NCBI GenBank assembly: GCA_028876495.1
Contig: JAGWRO010000089.1
Coordinates: forward strand, 1-64,000
Direction: 5' to 3'
Length of the DNA: 64,000 nt
Source: Bacteroidota bacterium
GTDB lineage: Bacteria; Bacteroidota; Bacteroidia; Chitinophagales; Chitinophagaceae
A program made the position numbers and the translations under genes. Below, piece after piece: positions 26,009 to 35,877 of this stretch; the first letter of the stretch is position 1; every line of letters starts with the position of its first letter. The notes under the pieces were generated by a model that worked only from the letters and a program-made list of their open reading frames with translations, ran no database searches and had not been told where the DNA came from.

Positions 26009-27205
26009 CTAATTAGTTTTTACATTAACTGCAGCTCCATCGCTGCAAAATTCCTTTCCCTGTATTACAACCTGGTCGGTTTGTTTAACATCGCCATTTA
26101 ATATCTCCTTAAATTTTTCATCATGTAATCCCGTTATCACATTCACTTTTCTTGCTTTGCTATTTTCGATAACATAAATAAAAGATTGTCCATCTACATT
26201 TCCTATGGCTTCATTGGGGACAGAGAGAACATCCTGATGCCCGCTCAATTGTAGTTTTACTTTTGCATACATGCCGGGCCTTATTTTTAAATCTTTGTTA
26301 GGTAAATCAATTTCCACTTTCATTGTTTTGGTAGCATCACTCAGCCCGTAAGCAATTCGGGTAACAGTAGCGGTATAATTACCATTTGCCATTTCAGGAA
26401 ATGTAAAGGCGGCTTTTGTATTTTTTTGGATCATTGCTGCTTCAGATTCAGGCACATCAAGTGTGAGGCGTATAGGAATTAAACTTTGAATTTCAAACAA
26501 AGGCATGGTATTGGCATTATTTAAACCATTTTGAATAATGGCTCCTTTATCTGCCAAACGATCTACAATTACGCCTGTAAATGGCGCTTTCACTGTGAGA
26601 TAACTTATTTGTAAATTGATTGCATTTAATTGCGCAACGAGGCTTTGGAAATCAGCTTCCGCCTTGTCTTTTTGTGTGGTGAGCGAAGCTTTGACGCTTT
26701 CATAATCCGCTTTTGTTTTTTCAACGTCTGCTATTGTTGTAAGTTGCGGCGTTTTTTCGTATACGCTCTCGAGGCGTTCATAAATCGATTTTTTGCTGTT
26801 CATATCTGCACCTTCAGGTGTACTTAGCGGTGGGGTGGCATAACGGTTGTATAAACTTTTCTTATCTTTTAAAAGCGCTTCCAGCTTTGCCTTTTGACTG
26901 TATAAATCCGGGTTTTGAAGAACGGCAAGCGTTTGCCCTTCTTTTACAAAACTGCCTATGTCGGCTTTTAATTGTTTTATAAAACCATCGGTCATCGCAT
27001 ATAATTTCACCTGTTGATTAGGCTCGGCTATTCCGCTTATTTGCAGGTTGTCATCAAAGGCATGTGTTCCGGGATGAGCAACTAAAACAGTCGGTGTGTT
27101 TATTGCTTCCGCTTTCTTTTGGCTGTCATTATTATTATTTTCGCAGGAAGAAAGTAGAAATGCGGTAAGAATAATGAAGATTGAACTGATATGATTAAGT
27201 TTCAT
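26009..27205 (-). CDS. Efflux adaptor (membrane fusion protein) module with its own lipoprotein start
   Basis: A full adaptor of 398 residues could start at ATG 27205 (MKLNHISSIFIILTAF, lipobox LLSSCEN). It has both barrel-sandwich halves (GFIKQLKADIGSFVKEGQ and LTVKAPFTGVIVDRLADKG), a long coiled-coil hairpin, then a beta-barrel and membrane-proximal domain. The lipoprotein signal would be useless inside a fusion, so I take this as the original gene start. The first codons lie at the pump's 3' end and the TolC-like gene begins 80 bases after its stop. Confidence 0.8.
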   Translation of the reverse strand: MKLNHISSIFIILTAFLLSSCENNNNDSQKKAEAINTPTVLVAHPGTHAFDDNLQISGIAEPNQQVKLYAMTDGFIKQLKADIGSFVKEGQTLAVLQNPDLYSQKAKLEALLKDKKSLYNRYATPPLSTPEGADMNSKKSIYERLESVYEKTPQLTTIADVEKTKADYESVKASLTTQKDKAEADFQSLVAQLNAINLQISYLTVKAPFTGVIVDRLADKGAIIQNGLNNANTMPLFEIQSLIPIRLTLDVPESEAAMIQKNTKAAFTFPEMANGNYTATVTRIAYGLSDATKTMKVEIDLPNKDLKIRPGMYAKVKLQLSGHQDVLSVPNEAIGNVDGQSFIYVIENSKARKVNVITGLHDEKFKEILNGDVKQTDQVVIQGKEFCSDGAAVNVKTN

Positions 27206-30067
27206 TTTTATTGAAGTTTTTTTATTTAGCAAATAAAATAATACAGGTACTACAAAAAGCGACAGGATAGTTGCTGCCAGCACACCTCCGATAATGGCTC
27301 TTGCCAACGGAACATTTGCTTCGCCACCGGTTTCATAACCAATTGCCATTGGCAACAATGCCAGGACCGTTACTACAGCGGTCATAATAATTGGCCGGAA
27401 ACGATTGGCAACACCTTCTTTTATGGCATCTTCTAGGGGGTTTCCTTCTTTCAAAAGATTATTCATTTTATCCACCAGTAAATTACTGTAAGCCACCGAA
27501 ATCCCCACCATCATTATTATTCCCATCATGGATTGTATGTTGAGATAAGTATTGGTTGCCAGCAGCATTGCAGTTACACCAATTAAGCCAAGAGGAATTA
27601 CTGTGATGATAATTAAGGGCAATTTGAAAGAACGCAAGAGCGGCACAATAACGAGGTAAACCAAAAGAATGGCCAGTGCAAGGCCTAAGCCCAAATTGCT
27701 AAGGCCTTCCTTCATACTTTGCACTTCGCCTCTTGTTGTAATGGTATATCCTTCGGGCAAATTTTTTCTGATGTTTACCAGCTTATCTTTTATGTCTGAA
27801 GCCACAGAACCAATATCCCTTCCTTCCACATTTGAAAAGACATCTGTTACCCTTTGAATATTCCGGTGGTTGATTTCAATAGGTGCAGAGGATAGTGAAG
27901 TGGTAGCAATATTTCTCAGCAAAGTATTTTTGCCGTCGGCTCCGTTAACAGAAATATTATCTAAGGCCTGCGGATTATCCAATTCTGCTTCGGGATAAGT
28001 AACCCCCACAAAATAGTGATTGCCATTTTTATTATCAATCCAAAAAGAGGGTTTAAAATTAACTGAAGAATTTAAGGCGGAAACAGTATTTTTCACTACA
28101 TCCTCAGCACTGATACCCAACTCTGCTGCCTTTGTCCTGTCTATATCTAATTTTATTTCAGGATGATCATACCGCTGCTGAATTCTTACATCTTGTGTTC
28201 CTTTTATATTCTGAACTACATCCCGAACCTTTACCGCTATGTCGTGGGATTTTTGCAAATCGTTTCCCGTTACCTGGATATCAATTGGAGAAGGCAAGCC
28301 AAAATTTAATGCCGTAGTTATAATTCCCCCCGTGTTGAAAATGAATTGTACCCCGGGAAATTGCTGTTTCAAATTTACCCGTAATCTTTTTACATAATCG
28401 GCTGTGCTTGTTTTATGCCCTTCAGTTAACTGAACAGAAATAGTTGCATCCTGGGTTCCTGAATTGGGCGTGTAGGCAGCGGGCCAGTCGTTGAGTACGC
28501 CAATGTTGGAAATAATAATTTTCTGATCTTTTCCTAACTGCTGCTTAATATAGCTTTCAATTTCGGAAACTTTTTTTTCTGTCTGGGTTATGGCTGTCCC
28601 ACTTTCCAATCTTACATCAATAGAAATTTGCCCTACATCCATTTGCGGAAAAAGTTCAGTGCCCAACCTGCTAAAACCAAACATGGAAATGATAAATAGC
28701 AACGCTACACCACCCAGCAGCCACCATCGGAATTTCAGTGCTTTATCAATACTTTTCACATAGCGATGAGTAAGATTGGTAAACCCTTTTTCAAATCTGC
28801 CAAGAAAATTCTTCGGCTGGCCTTCTATATCAGGCTTTCGATTTTTGAAAAGTGCTGCTGCCATGATCGGCACTAAAGTCATTGAGAAAAAACGGGAACC
28901 AATCATTGCCAGTGAGACCACAATAGCCAAAGGAGTAAACAGGTATTTTGAAATGCCGGTTAAAAAAATGATAGGAAAAAAGACAATGATAATGGTTAAA
29001 GTAGTTACCAATACAGGCATTGCCACTTCCTTTGCACCATCATAAGCAGCCTGTTCGGGCGGCTTGCCCATTTTTAAATGTTTGTCAATATTTTCTATCA
29101 CAACTATACTATCATCCACCAATAAACCAATTGCTAATGCGATACCTCCCAGGGTCATAATGTTAATACTTTCACCGGTAAAATACAATCCGATAAAAGC
29201 AAATAGGATGGAAAGCGGAATGCTTAATACAACAATAAATGTGGAACGAAGACTTCCCAGGAAAAGAAGCAAGGCCAATGAAACTAAAATTAATCCGGTT
29301 ATCCCTTCTTTCATTAAACCACTGATGGAATTACGTACATAAGTTGACTGGTCAAGCACTACATCAAGATTTACAGATTTTGGCAAACGTGTTTTTAGTT
29401 CTTTCAGTTTACTTTTTATTCCTTCCACTGCCGCTATGGTATTGCCACCCACACGTTTGTAAATCGGAATATTGACCTGTCTTTTCCCATTGATATGCAC
29501 CACATTGGTTTGTATAGCGCTGGCATCTTTTGCATAGCCTATATCTTTTAAAAAAATTGGAGCACCGTTTTTGCCCATTTTAATTACAATATTATTGAAA
29601 TCCTTAACGGCAGGTAACATACCATTTACATTGACACTGTAATTCATATTGCCAATGTTGATATCACCAGTGGGTATCATCACATTGTTTTTTTGGACTG
29701 CATTTACCACATCTGTTTGGGTAAGGTTGTATGCCTTTAATTTATCCGGATATACATACATATAAATTCTTCTCAACTTACCGCCAAATACTGCAGGAGC
29801 TATTACCCCGGGCACTGAACCCAACAGGTTTCGTAACTGGAAATAAGCAATATCATATAATCCTTTTTCTGAAAGACTATCACTGCTCACTGCCAATAAG
29901 GTTAATGGAATTGAAGCAGTAGGATCAAAAGGCATCACCATGGGCGGAATGGTGCCGGGTGGCTGATAATATAAATCAGACATGGCCAATGAAGTAACCT
30001 CTGATAAGGCCGTGTTGGGATCGATATCTTCATTGAAAAAATCTTTTAAAATACTAACGCCAATCAT
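26009..30067 (-). CDS. AcrB/HAE-like RND pump reading in frame into its adaptor; pump N-terminus missing
   Basis: The open frame encodes 1352 residues. Residues 1 to about 953 are an RND pump from the first periplasmic loop on (TSLAMSDLYYQPPGTIPP, VLSIPLSILFAFIGLYF, GGIALAIGLLVDDSIVVIEN with the TM4 Asp pair, and a final span LFVVPVLFYLLNKK). The first membrane span and roughly 90 residues are missing from this frame; their degraded remains lie upstream. The frame then runs without a stop into a lipoprotein adaptor. A T7 run (27217-27223, plus strand) sits at the join: one more base would end the pump with a stop overlapping the adaptor ATG, the usual arrangement. The substrate is unknown. 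Confidence 0.8.
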   Translation of the reverse strand: MIGVSILKDFFNEDIDPNTALSEVTSLAMSDLYYQPPGTIPPMVMPFDPTASIPLTLLAVSSDSLSEKGLYDIAYFQLRNLLGSVPGVIAPAVFGGKLRRIYMYVYPDKLKAYNLTQTDVVNAVQKNNVMIPTGDINIGNMNYSVNVNGMLPAVKDFNNIVIKMGKNGAPIFLKDIGYAKDASAIQTNVVHINGKRQVNIPIYKRVGGNTIAAVEGIKSKLKELKTRLPKSVNLDVVLDQSTYVRNSISGLMKEGITGLILVSLALLLFLGSLRSTFIVVLSIPLSILFAFIGLYFTGESINIMTLGGIALAIGLLVDDSIVVIENIDKHLKMGKPPEQAAYDGAKEVAMPVLVTTLTIIIVFFPIIFLTGISKYLFTPLAIVVSLAMIGSRFFSMTLVPIMAAALFKNRKPDIEGQPKNFLGRFEKGFTNLTHRYVKSIDKALKFRWWLLGGVALLFIISMFGFSRLGTELFPQMDVGQISIDVRLESGTAITQTEKKVSEIESYIKQQLGKDQKIIISNIGVLNDWPAAYTPNSGTQDATISVQLTEGHKTSTADYVKRLRVNLKQQFPGVQFIFNTGGIITTALNFGLPSPIDIQVTGNDLQKSHDIAVKVRDVVQNIKGTQDVRIQQRYDHPEIKLDIDRTKAAELGISAEDVVKNTVSALNSSVNFKPSFWIDNKNGNHYFVGVTYPEAELDNPQALDNISVNGADGKNTLLRNIATTSLSSAPIEINHRNIQRVTDVFSNVEGRDIGSVASDIKDKLVNIRKNLPEGYTITTRGEVQSMKEGLSNLGLGLALAILLVYLVIVPLLRSFKLPLIIITVIPLGLIGVTAMLLATNTYLNIQSMMGIIMMVGISVAYSNLLVDKMNNLLKEGNPLEDAIKEGVANRFRPIIMTAVVTVLALLPMAIGYETGGEANVPLARAIIGGVLAATILSLFVVPVLFYLLNKKTSIKMKLNHISSIFIILTAFLLSSCENNNNDSQKKAEAINTPTVLVAHPGTHAFDDNLQISGIAEPNQQVKLYAMTDGFIKQLKADIGSFVKEGQTLAVLQNPDLYSQKAKLEALLKDKKSLYNRYATPPLSTPEGADMNSKKSIYERLESVYEKTPQLTTIADVEKTKADYESVKASLTTQKDKAEADFQSLVAQLNAINLQISYLTVKAPFTGVIVDRLADKGAIIQNGLNNANTMPLFEIQSLIPIRLTLDVPESEAAMIQKNTKAAFTFPEMANGNYTATVTRIAYGLSDATKTMKVEIDLPNKDLKIRPGMYAKVKLQLSGHQDVLSVPNEAIGNVDGQSFIYVIENSKARKVNVITGLHDEKFKEILNGDVKQTDQVVIQGKEFCSDGAAVNVKTN

Positions 30068-30301
30068 GTTTTACTTTCCTGGCGGGCAATTCCATAGGCT
30101 TGACCTGTTCACCATTCTATTCGGCGGGAAATATCTTTTTCCATTGTTTCGGCTGGCATACCGGGAAAAGCGTCAGTACCTGCTTAGCGGAGGTTTTGTT
30201 TTGTGGCAGTATTTCTACCGGCAGCTTATTCAAAGTTATGATGCTGATAACTGCAATCAATAATGATAAAACGATAATCGGGAATTGATTTTAAATGCCA
30301 A
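30068..30301 (-). pseudogene. Degraded 5' end of the RND pump gene
   Basis: Read on the minus strand in shifting frames, this stretch gives LNKLPVEILP, FPGMPAETMEKDISRRIEW and TGQAYGIARQESKT, the expected first span and early periplasmic loop of RND pumps. Together they lead into MIGVSILKDFF at 30067. At least one in-frame TGA where Trp is expected, and several frame changes, interrupt it, so no start gives a full pump. Confidence 0.7.
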
Positions 30302-30350
30302 TTCTAATATTAATATTAGATGAATTAGTTAATCTTTAGATTAAAACAAT

Positions 30351-30500
30351 ATGGCTCCTTTCGATAAGGGCAAAAGAAGGCATGTTGAAAAAGGAGAAAT
30401 GTCAGAAGCGATCAACAAGAAGTTGGGCCAACAAGGGGACTATCGAAAATTAGGTAAGGACCTCAAAGACAAGAAAATAAGGGGATATCTGTCTTTTTGA
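30351..30500 (+). CDS. Small basic protein of unknown function
   Basis: A 49-codon frame from ATG 30351 (MAPFDKGKRRHVEKGE, then MSEAINKKLGQQGDYRK) is rich in Lys and Arg and ends GYLSF. It is not a family I recognise. It sits between the divergent, decayed pump gene and the gene-poor region. No strong ribosome-binding site is visible; the even codon use and lack of overlap make it a reasonable but weak candidate. Confidence 0.35.
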   Translation: MAPFDKGKRRHVEKGEMSEAINKKLGQQGDYRKLGKDLKDKKIRGYLSF

Positions 30501-31700
30501 ATATAGGGAGAATAGTGTAATTCCTGGTAATATTAGAAGAGTAAAAATGATCATTAAGTTTTTTAAACGAATACTTCTGCTGGTAGTGTTTATTTAATTG
30601 AACATCGTTGCAAAAATATTTCCTGTAAAAAATCGACATCTGTGAATGGCTGTTAACTTCAGCCTTCCTGATGTATTCGGTAGGGTTTTCTATAAAACCG
30701 CGTACAACCTTTAGTATTGCAGTAATCCGAGTAGCAAGTGTATGAATGCCATTACATATAGCCAATAATGATAAGGATATAAAGCGGGAGACCTGAAACA
30801 AATATAGTAATAATTAATTGTTTCCATCCGGCTAATTTTTTATATCAATTATAGCCTTAGCCACCTCAATTTTATTAGTCCCTATATATGAAAGTTTAGC
30901 AGACAAAGGGAAAATTAACTGTCCTATTCTTTATAAATGCCATCTGCAGCTCTTCCTGTACAGCATCAGCTATATCCCAGCCGGGTGAGGCTACCGTTAT
31001 AATATCAGCCGGATTTACGCTTATTTGATCTGCCGCTCATTTACAAGTTCCAGGCCCAGGTTTATATTTTCTAATTGTATCTATGCTTAACGTTTGTTCA
31101 AAATATTCAAAGAGTCTTGAATTTTTTAATTATTCAAAAAGAGTACTTGCCGGCGAATTTGTAAATGTTGATAATCGGAAACTATTTTTCTTTAAAAAGT
31201 GTTACGCCCATCCTGACATCTTTATGTGCATTCAACTTTTTCATTATTGCGAGTACTGCATTGATTTCTTTTTTAAGAGACTTCTATGCCATTTCTAATG
31301 TAACAAGAGCAATTGAAGGAAAATCATGATATTGATTGGTGCAGTTATCAACAAGAGGATAGCGCAAATGCATGCCAAACCAGGTATTCAAAACTTTCCT
31401 GCTGCCCAAAAGTTTAATAATATTTTTCTTAAAAGCAGTGCTATCTGCTAATATTTCGATCACATCAAATAGTAACCGATGATTGATTAGCGGGACAGGG
31501 TTTAATTTTTTGATTCAGTTTTTTGTTTGTTTTTATTGTAAATAAATAACTTACATTCTTCACTTCCAAAAAATCCATAAATCAAAATTGCAGACAATCT
31601 TTTTCTCAATATCTGCAGGTAACCTTTAAGCGTTTTCAACATATGGTGTATAAATAAATAATCCGAACCTGAATTTCTAATTTATTATTGCAACAAGTTT
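30501..31700. other. Gene-poor, degraded region
   Basis: About 1.2 kb with no convincing full gene. Minus-strand frames with no clear start read as fragments: near 31320-31500 HLRYPLVDNCTNQYHDFPS, and near 30930-31010 IITVASPGWDIADAVQEEL. They look protein-like but I could not assign a family. A 112-codon minus-strand frame at 30463-30801 has no signature. It appears to be the remains of several small genes. Confidence 0.4.
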
Positions 31701-31719
31701 TTGGTTATAGTAATGTGAG

Positions 31720-31872
31720 TTTTTTCATTACTGTATTAAAAGGGAATCAGGTGAAAATCCCGGACTATCCCCGTAGCTGTAAGCTCCTTTAAAAAGTTGT
31801 TTAATCCTCATGCCACTGTCGAAATGGACGGGAAGGCTTTAAACAATGGAGCAAGTCAGAAGACCTGCCAAA
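31720..31872 (+). ncRNA. Cobalamin (B12) riboswitch upstream of nrdB
   Basis: The conserved cobalamin aptamer elements are present in order: GGGAATCAGGTGAAAATCC, then GGACTATCCCCGTAGCTGT, GCCACTGTC, GGGAAGGC, and the B12 box AGTCAGAAGACCTGCC (31854-31869). The aptamer lies 135 bases upstream of the nrdB start, so B12 should switch off the B12-independent ribonucleotide reductase. No strong terminator hairpin was identified; control may be at translation. Confidence 0.93.
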
Positions 31873-32003
31873 ATCAAATATTTAGTAACAACGCTTTCGG
31901 GAGAAAGGCAATCGTACTGGTAAGTCTTCGCTGCTTCATTGCGGCTCATTCTTTCAGCACCATACTTTTCATCTGTAGTTAAAAATTGAAACAATTATTT
32001 ATT

Positions 32004-32975
32004 ATGCTGTATACAGAAGAAATACTTTTAAAAGAAAACAAAGACCGCTTTGTTATCCTTCCCATCAATTACCCAAAAATCTGGGAACATTACAAGAGGC
32101 ATGAAGCCAGCTTTTGGACAGCCGAAGAAATTGATTTAAGCAGCGACCAAAAAGATTGGGACAATTTAAATAATGGCGAACGCCATTTTATCTCTCATGT
32201 ACTTGCCTTCTTTGCCGCCAGCGATGGCATTGTAAATGAAAATCTTGCCGTGAACTTTATGAGTGAAGTGCAATTGCCTGAAGCAAGGTGCTTTTATGGT
32301 TTTCAGATTATGATGGAAAACATACACAGCGAAACGTATGCATTGCTCATTGACAATTACATTAAAGACCCGCAGGAAAAACATAAACTATTTCATGCCA
32401 TTGACACCGTACCGGCCGTAAAGAAAAAAGCAGGATGGGCTTTGCGTTGGATAGATAATGGAAATTTTGCAGAACGCCTTGTTGCTTTTGCAGCCGTGGA
32501 AGGAATATTTTTTAGCGGTAGTTTTTGCTCCATTTTTTGGATGAAGAAAAGAGGACTTATGCCTGGCCTTGCATTCAGCAATGAATTAATAAGTCGTGAT
32601 GAAGGCTTGCATTGTGAATTTGCCTGTTTGCTTTACGATATGCTGCAAAATAAATTGCCTGAAAAACAAGTACAGGATATAATTACAGATGCAGTAAAAA
32701 TAGAAAAAGAATTTATTACAGAAGCTTTACCAGTTGATTTAATTGGAATGAATGCAAAACTAATGCAGCAATATATTGAGTTTGTTGCTGACCGTTGGCT
32801 AAGTGAATTGGGCTGCAAAAAAATTTACAATGCCACCAATCCATTTGATTTTATGGAAATGATTTCATTGCAGGGCAAAACTAATTTCTTTGAAAAAAGA
32901 GTTGGCGACTATCAAAAAGCTGGTGTAATGGGCAACAAAGAATCACAGGTATTTTCAACAGAAGAAGATTTTTAA
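32004..32975 (+). CDS. nrdB: Class Ia ribonucleotide reductase beta subunit
   Basis: The 323-residue protein has the diiron and radical residues of class Ia beta subunits: [11 protein letters not shown] (Asp), [13 protein letters not shown] (Glu, His and the radical Tyr seven residues after the Glu), [11 protein letters not shown] (Glu) and [10 protein letters not shown] (Glu and His). It generates the tyrosyl radical used by NrdA. ATG 32004 is chosen; the upstream TTG at 31986 adds six residues not typical of the family. It forms an operon with nrdA (26 bases downstream) under a cobalamin riboswitch, implying another, B12-dependent reductase in the cell. Confidence 0.95.
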   Translation: MLYTEEILLKENKDRFVILPINYPKIWEHYKRHEASFWTAEEIDLSSDQKDWDNLNNGERHFISHVLAFFAASDGIVNENLAVNFMSEVQLPEARCFYGFQIMMENIHSETYALLIDNYIKDPQEKHKLFHAIDTVPAVKKKAGWALRWIDNGNFAERLVAFAAVEGIFFSGSFCSIFWMKKRGLMPGLAFSNELISRDEGLHCEFACLLYDMLQNKLPEKQVQDIITDAVKIEKEFITEALPVDLIGMNAKLMQQYIEFVADRWLSELGCKKIYNATNPFDFMEMISLQGKTNFFEKRVGDYQKAGVMGNKESQVFSTEEDF

Positions 32976-33001
32976 AACCATTAAAATAAATATACTAAAC
33001 C

Positions 33002-35398
33002 ATGTTTGTAATAAAAAGAAACGGCAAAAAAGAATCTGTAAAGTTTGACAAGGTAACTGCAAGAATTGAAAAACTCAGTTACAGTTTGAGCCCGATAGTA
33101 AGTGTTATAGATGTTGCCAAGAAAACTATTGAAGGCATTTATGAAGGTGTGCCTACCACAGAGTTGGACAATCTTGCAGCAGAAACGGCAGCATCGCTTA
33201 CCATTACACATCCTGATTATGCAATTCTTGCATCAAGAATTGCTGTGAGCAATTTGCACAAGAATACCATTAAAAGTTTTTCGGCAACAATGCGAAAACT
33301 ATATAATTATGTGGATGCATCAACAGGAAAAAAATTACCCCTCCTTGCTGATGATGTGATGCAGATAATTGAGGAACATGCAGAGCTGCTGGACAGCACC
33401 ATTATTTATGATCGGGATTTTGGTTTTGATTACTTTGGATTCAAAACTTTAGAAAAATCCTATCTCTTAAAAATTGATGGAAAAATTGCAGAACGTCCGC
33501 AGCACATGTATATGAGAGTGGCAGTGGGTATACACAAAGAAGATATTGAAAGTGCCATTATCACTTATCACCTGATGAGTGAAAAATGGATGACACATGC
33601 CACACCAACTTTATTTAATGCAGGTTCACCCAAACCGCAAATGAGTTCCTGTTTTCTTTTAACCATGAAGGAAGATAGTATTGATGGCATATACGACACA
33701 TTAAAACAAACCGCAAAGATTTCGCAAAGCGCAGGTGGCATTGGTTTGGCCATTCACAATATAAGAGCAACGGGAAGTTATATTGGGGGAACAAACGGCA
33801 CCAGCAACGGCATCATCCCTATGCTTCGTGTGTTTAATGATACTGCCCGTTATGTTGACCAGGGCGGTGGCAAACGTAAAGGAGCTTTTGCCATTTACTT
33901 AGAACCCTGGCATGCTGATGTATTTGAATTTTTAGATTTAAGAAAAAATCATGGTAAAGAAGAAATGAGAGCAAGGGATTTATTTTTTGCTTTATGGATT
34001 TGCGATTTGTTTATGAAGCGTGTGGAAGCAAACGGTGAATGGAGTTTGTTTTGCCCCAATGAAACTCCGGGATTAAGCGAATGTTGGGGAGCGGCATTTG
34101 AATCTCTTTATATAAAATATGAAGCTGAAGGCAAAGCAAGAAAAACTATCAAAGCACAGGATTTATGGTTTGCCATTTTGCAATCGCAAATAGAAACAGG
34201 CACGCCATACATGCTGTATAAAGATGCTGCTAACAGTAAAAGCAACCAGCAAAATTTAGGTACCATAAAGAGTAGCAACCTATGCACGGAGATAATGGAA
34301 TATACCAGCCCCGAAGAAGTGGCAGTATGTAATCTGGCTTCGTTGGCATTGCCGAGATTTGTAATAGACGGAAAATTTGACCAGCAAAAATTATATGAAG
34401 TAACTTACCAGGTTACCAAAAACCTGAACAAAATAATTGACAACAATTACTACCCGATTGAAGAAGCAAGAACTTCCAATATGAAGCACCGTCCTATTGG
34501 TTTGGGCGTACAGGGTTTGGCAGATGTTTTTATTTTATTGCGTCTGCCATTTGAAAGTGAGTTGGCTAAAATGCTCAACAAAAATATTTTTGAAACCATC
34601 TACTTCGCTGCGATGACCGCCAGTAAAGATTTGGCAAAAGAGCAAGGTGCTTATGAAACTTTTGCGGGCTCACCTGTTTCTAAAGGAATTTTCCAATTTG
34701 ATATGTGGGGTGTAACCCCCTCGGAGTATTGGGACTGGAATTCATTAAAAGAGGAAGTAAAACAATTTGGTGTAAGAAACTCTTTATTAGTTGCCCCAAT
34801 GCCGACTGCATCCACATCGCAGATTTTTGGCAATAACGAATGTTTTGAACCATACACCAGTAATATTTATACAAGAAGAGTTTTAAGTGGTGAGTTTATT
34901 ATCGTAAACAAGCATCTTTTAAAAGACTTAGTGAATTTGGGGTTGTGGAATAATAGTATGAAAAACAAAATTATTGCTGCCAATGGCTCTATACAAAACA
35001 TTGAAGAAATACTTGCCGACATAAAAGAACTCTACAAAACAGTTTGGGAAATAAAACAACGTAACATTATTGATATGGCTGCTGACCGGGGAGCATACAT
35101 TTGTCAATCGCAGTCATTGAATTTATTTGTTGATAATCCAACTACATCCAAACTCACATCCATGCACTTTTATGCATGGAAAAAGGGTTTGAAAACAGGC
35201 ATGTATTATTTGCGTACACAAGCCGCTACACAAGCAGTTCAATTCACAGTAGAAAAACAAGGAAGCAATGAAGTGGAACCTGTTGTTCCAAAATCAGAAA
35301 TCAAAAGTCACCATTCGAATCACAATAATATCGAACCTGCACAAGCTGATGGACCTGCTTGCAATATGGAGGATGGTTGTATTAGTTGTGGCTCTTAA
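33002..35398 (+). CDS. nrdA: Class Ia ribonucleotide reductase alpha subunit
   Basis: The 798-residue protein begins with an ATP-cone ([20 protein letters not shown]). The catalytic core shows MSSCFLL (first active-site Cys), NLCTEIMEY (Asn, Cys and Glu of the active site), [13 protein letters not shown] (second redox Cys) and the radical-transfer Tyr pair in [12 protein letters not shown]. The C-terminal tail ends DGCISCGS, the CxxC that is reduced by thioredoxin. It reduces NDPs to dNDPs with NrdB. The gene has the usual family length and no visible lesion. Confidence 0.95.
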   Translation: MFVIKRNGKKESVKFDKVTARIEKLSYSLSPIVSVIDVAKKTIEGIYEGVPTTELDNLAAETAASLTITHPDYAILASRIAVSNLHKNTIKSFSATMRKLYNYVDASTGKKLPLLADDVMQIIEEHAELLDSTIIYDRDFGFDYFGFKTLEKSYLLKIDGKIAERPQHMYMRVAVGIHKEDIESAIITYHLMSEKWMTHATPTLFNAGSPKPQMSSCFLLTMKEDSIDGIYDTLKQTAKISQSAGGIGLAIHNIRATGSYIGGTNGTSNGIIPMLRVFNDTARYVDQGGGKRKGAFAIYLEPWHADVFEFLDLRKNHGKEEMRARDLFFALWICDLFMKRVEANGEWSLFCPNETPGLSECWGAAFESLYIKYEAEGKARKTIKAQDLWFAILQSQIETGTPYMLYKDAANSKSNQQNLGTIKSSNLCTEIMEYTSPEEVAVCNLASLALPRFVIDGKFDQQKLYEVTYQVTKNLNKIIDNNYYPIEEARTSNMKHRPIGLGVQGLADVFILLRLPFESELAKMLNKNIFETIYFAAMTASKDLAKEQGAYETFAGSPVSKGIFQFDMWGVTPSEYWDWNSLKEEVKQFGVRNSLLVAPMPTASTSQIFGNNECFEPYTSNIYTRRVLSGEFIIVNKHLLKDLVNLGLWNNSMKNKIIAANGSIQNIEEILADIKELYKTVWEIKQRNIIDMAADRGAYICQSQSLNLFVDNPTTSKLTSMHFYAWKKGLKTGMYYLRTQAATQAVQFTVEKQGSNEVEPVVPKSEIKSHHSNHNNIEPAQADGPACNMEDGCISCGS

Positions 35399-35488
35399 TA
35401 GTTTTTAAAAGCATTCACGAAGATGAGGCCTATTATCAACGGGAATGGTTCATGCCTTTATTTTATTTTTCAATGGCTCGAAATAGGC

Positions 35489-35496
35489 TATTTTTG
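35489..35496 (+). promoter_or_regulatory. Candidate promoter -7 element (TATTTTTG) for the metE leader
   Basis: TATTTTTG followed by CACC matches TAnnTTTG and lies about 45 bases ahead of the metE cobalamin aptamer. It gives a leader that would contain the whole riboswitch. Confidence 0.5.
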
Positions 35497-35539
35497 CACC
35501 CTAAGTTCTTTACTTAATTTCTTCATCAAACGGATAAGG

Positions 35540-35702
35540 TTTTACTTAACGTAAATTAATAGGGAATTGTGTTTAAATCACAAACTGTCCCGCAACTGTA
35601 AGTAACGCAAAATTTTTACCCATTGTTGTCCACTATATTGCCTCAGGCTATACGGGAAGGACGGTAAAAATGTTACAAGTCAGGAGACCTGCCTTTACCG
35701 TG
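35540..35702 (+). ncRNA. Cobalamin (B12) riboswitch upstream of metE
   Basis: The aptamer elements are AGGGAATTGTG, CAAACTGTCCCGCAACTGTAAG, ACGGGAAGG and the B12 box AGTCAGGAGACCTGCC (35678-35693), closed by ACGGTAAA/TTTACCGT. A short hairpin with arms AAAAGAG (35762-35768) and CTCTTTT follows and may be part of the expression platform. It should repress the B12-independent methionine synthase when B12 is present. The downstream gene is now broken, so the switch controls a pseudogene. Confidence 0.93.
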
Positions 35703-35877
35703 TTGACAATGCTTTCGTGGAATGAAGCAGATAGTCAGGTTGGTGTACATATTATTTCTACAAAAGAGTCGCCTCTTTTTATGTACATACATTCTCTTTA
35801 TTTTTCATTTTACAAAACATCGAGAAGTTTAGCAAAAGGGCTTTTAACTGGTTTATTCATTTTAAAAGCAATCAAAA

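Noticed and set aside
30463-30801. A 112-codon minus-strand frame
   Set aside because: No start context, signal or domain supports it, and it overlaps the small plus-strand frame; left as part of the gene-poor region.
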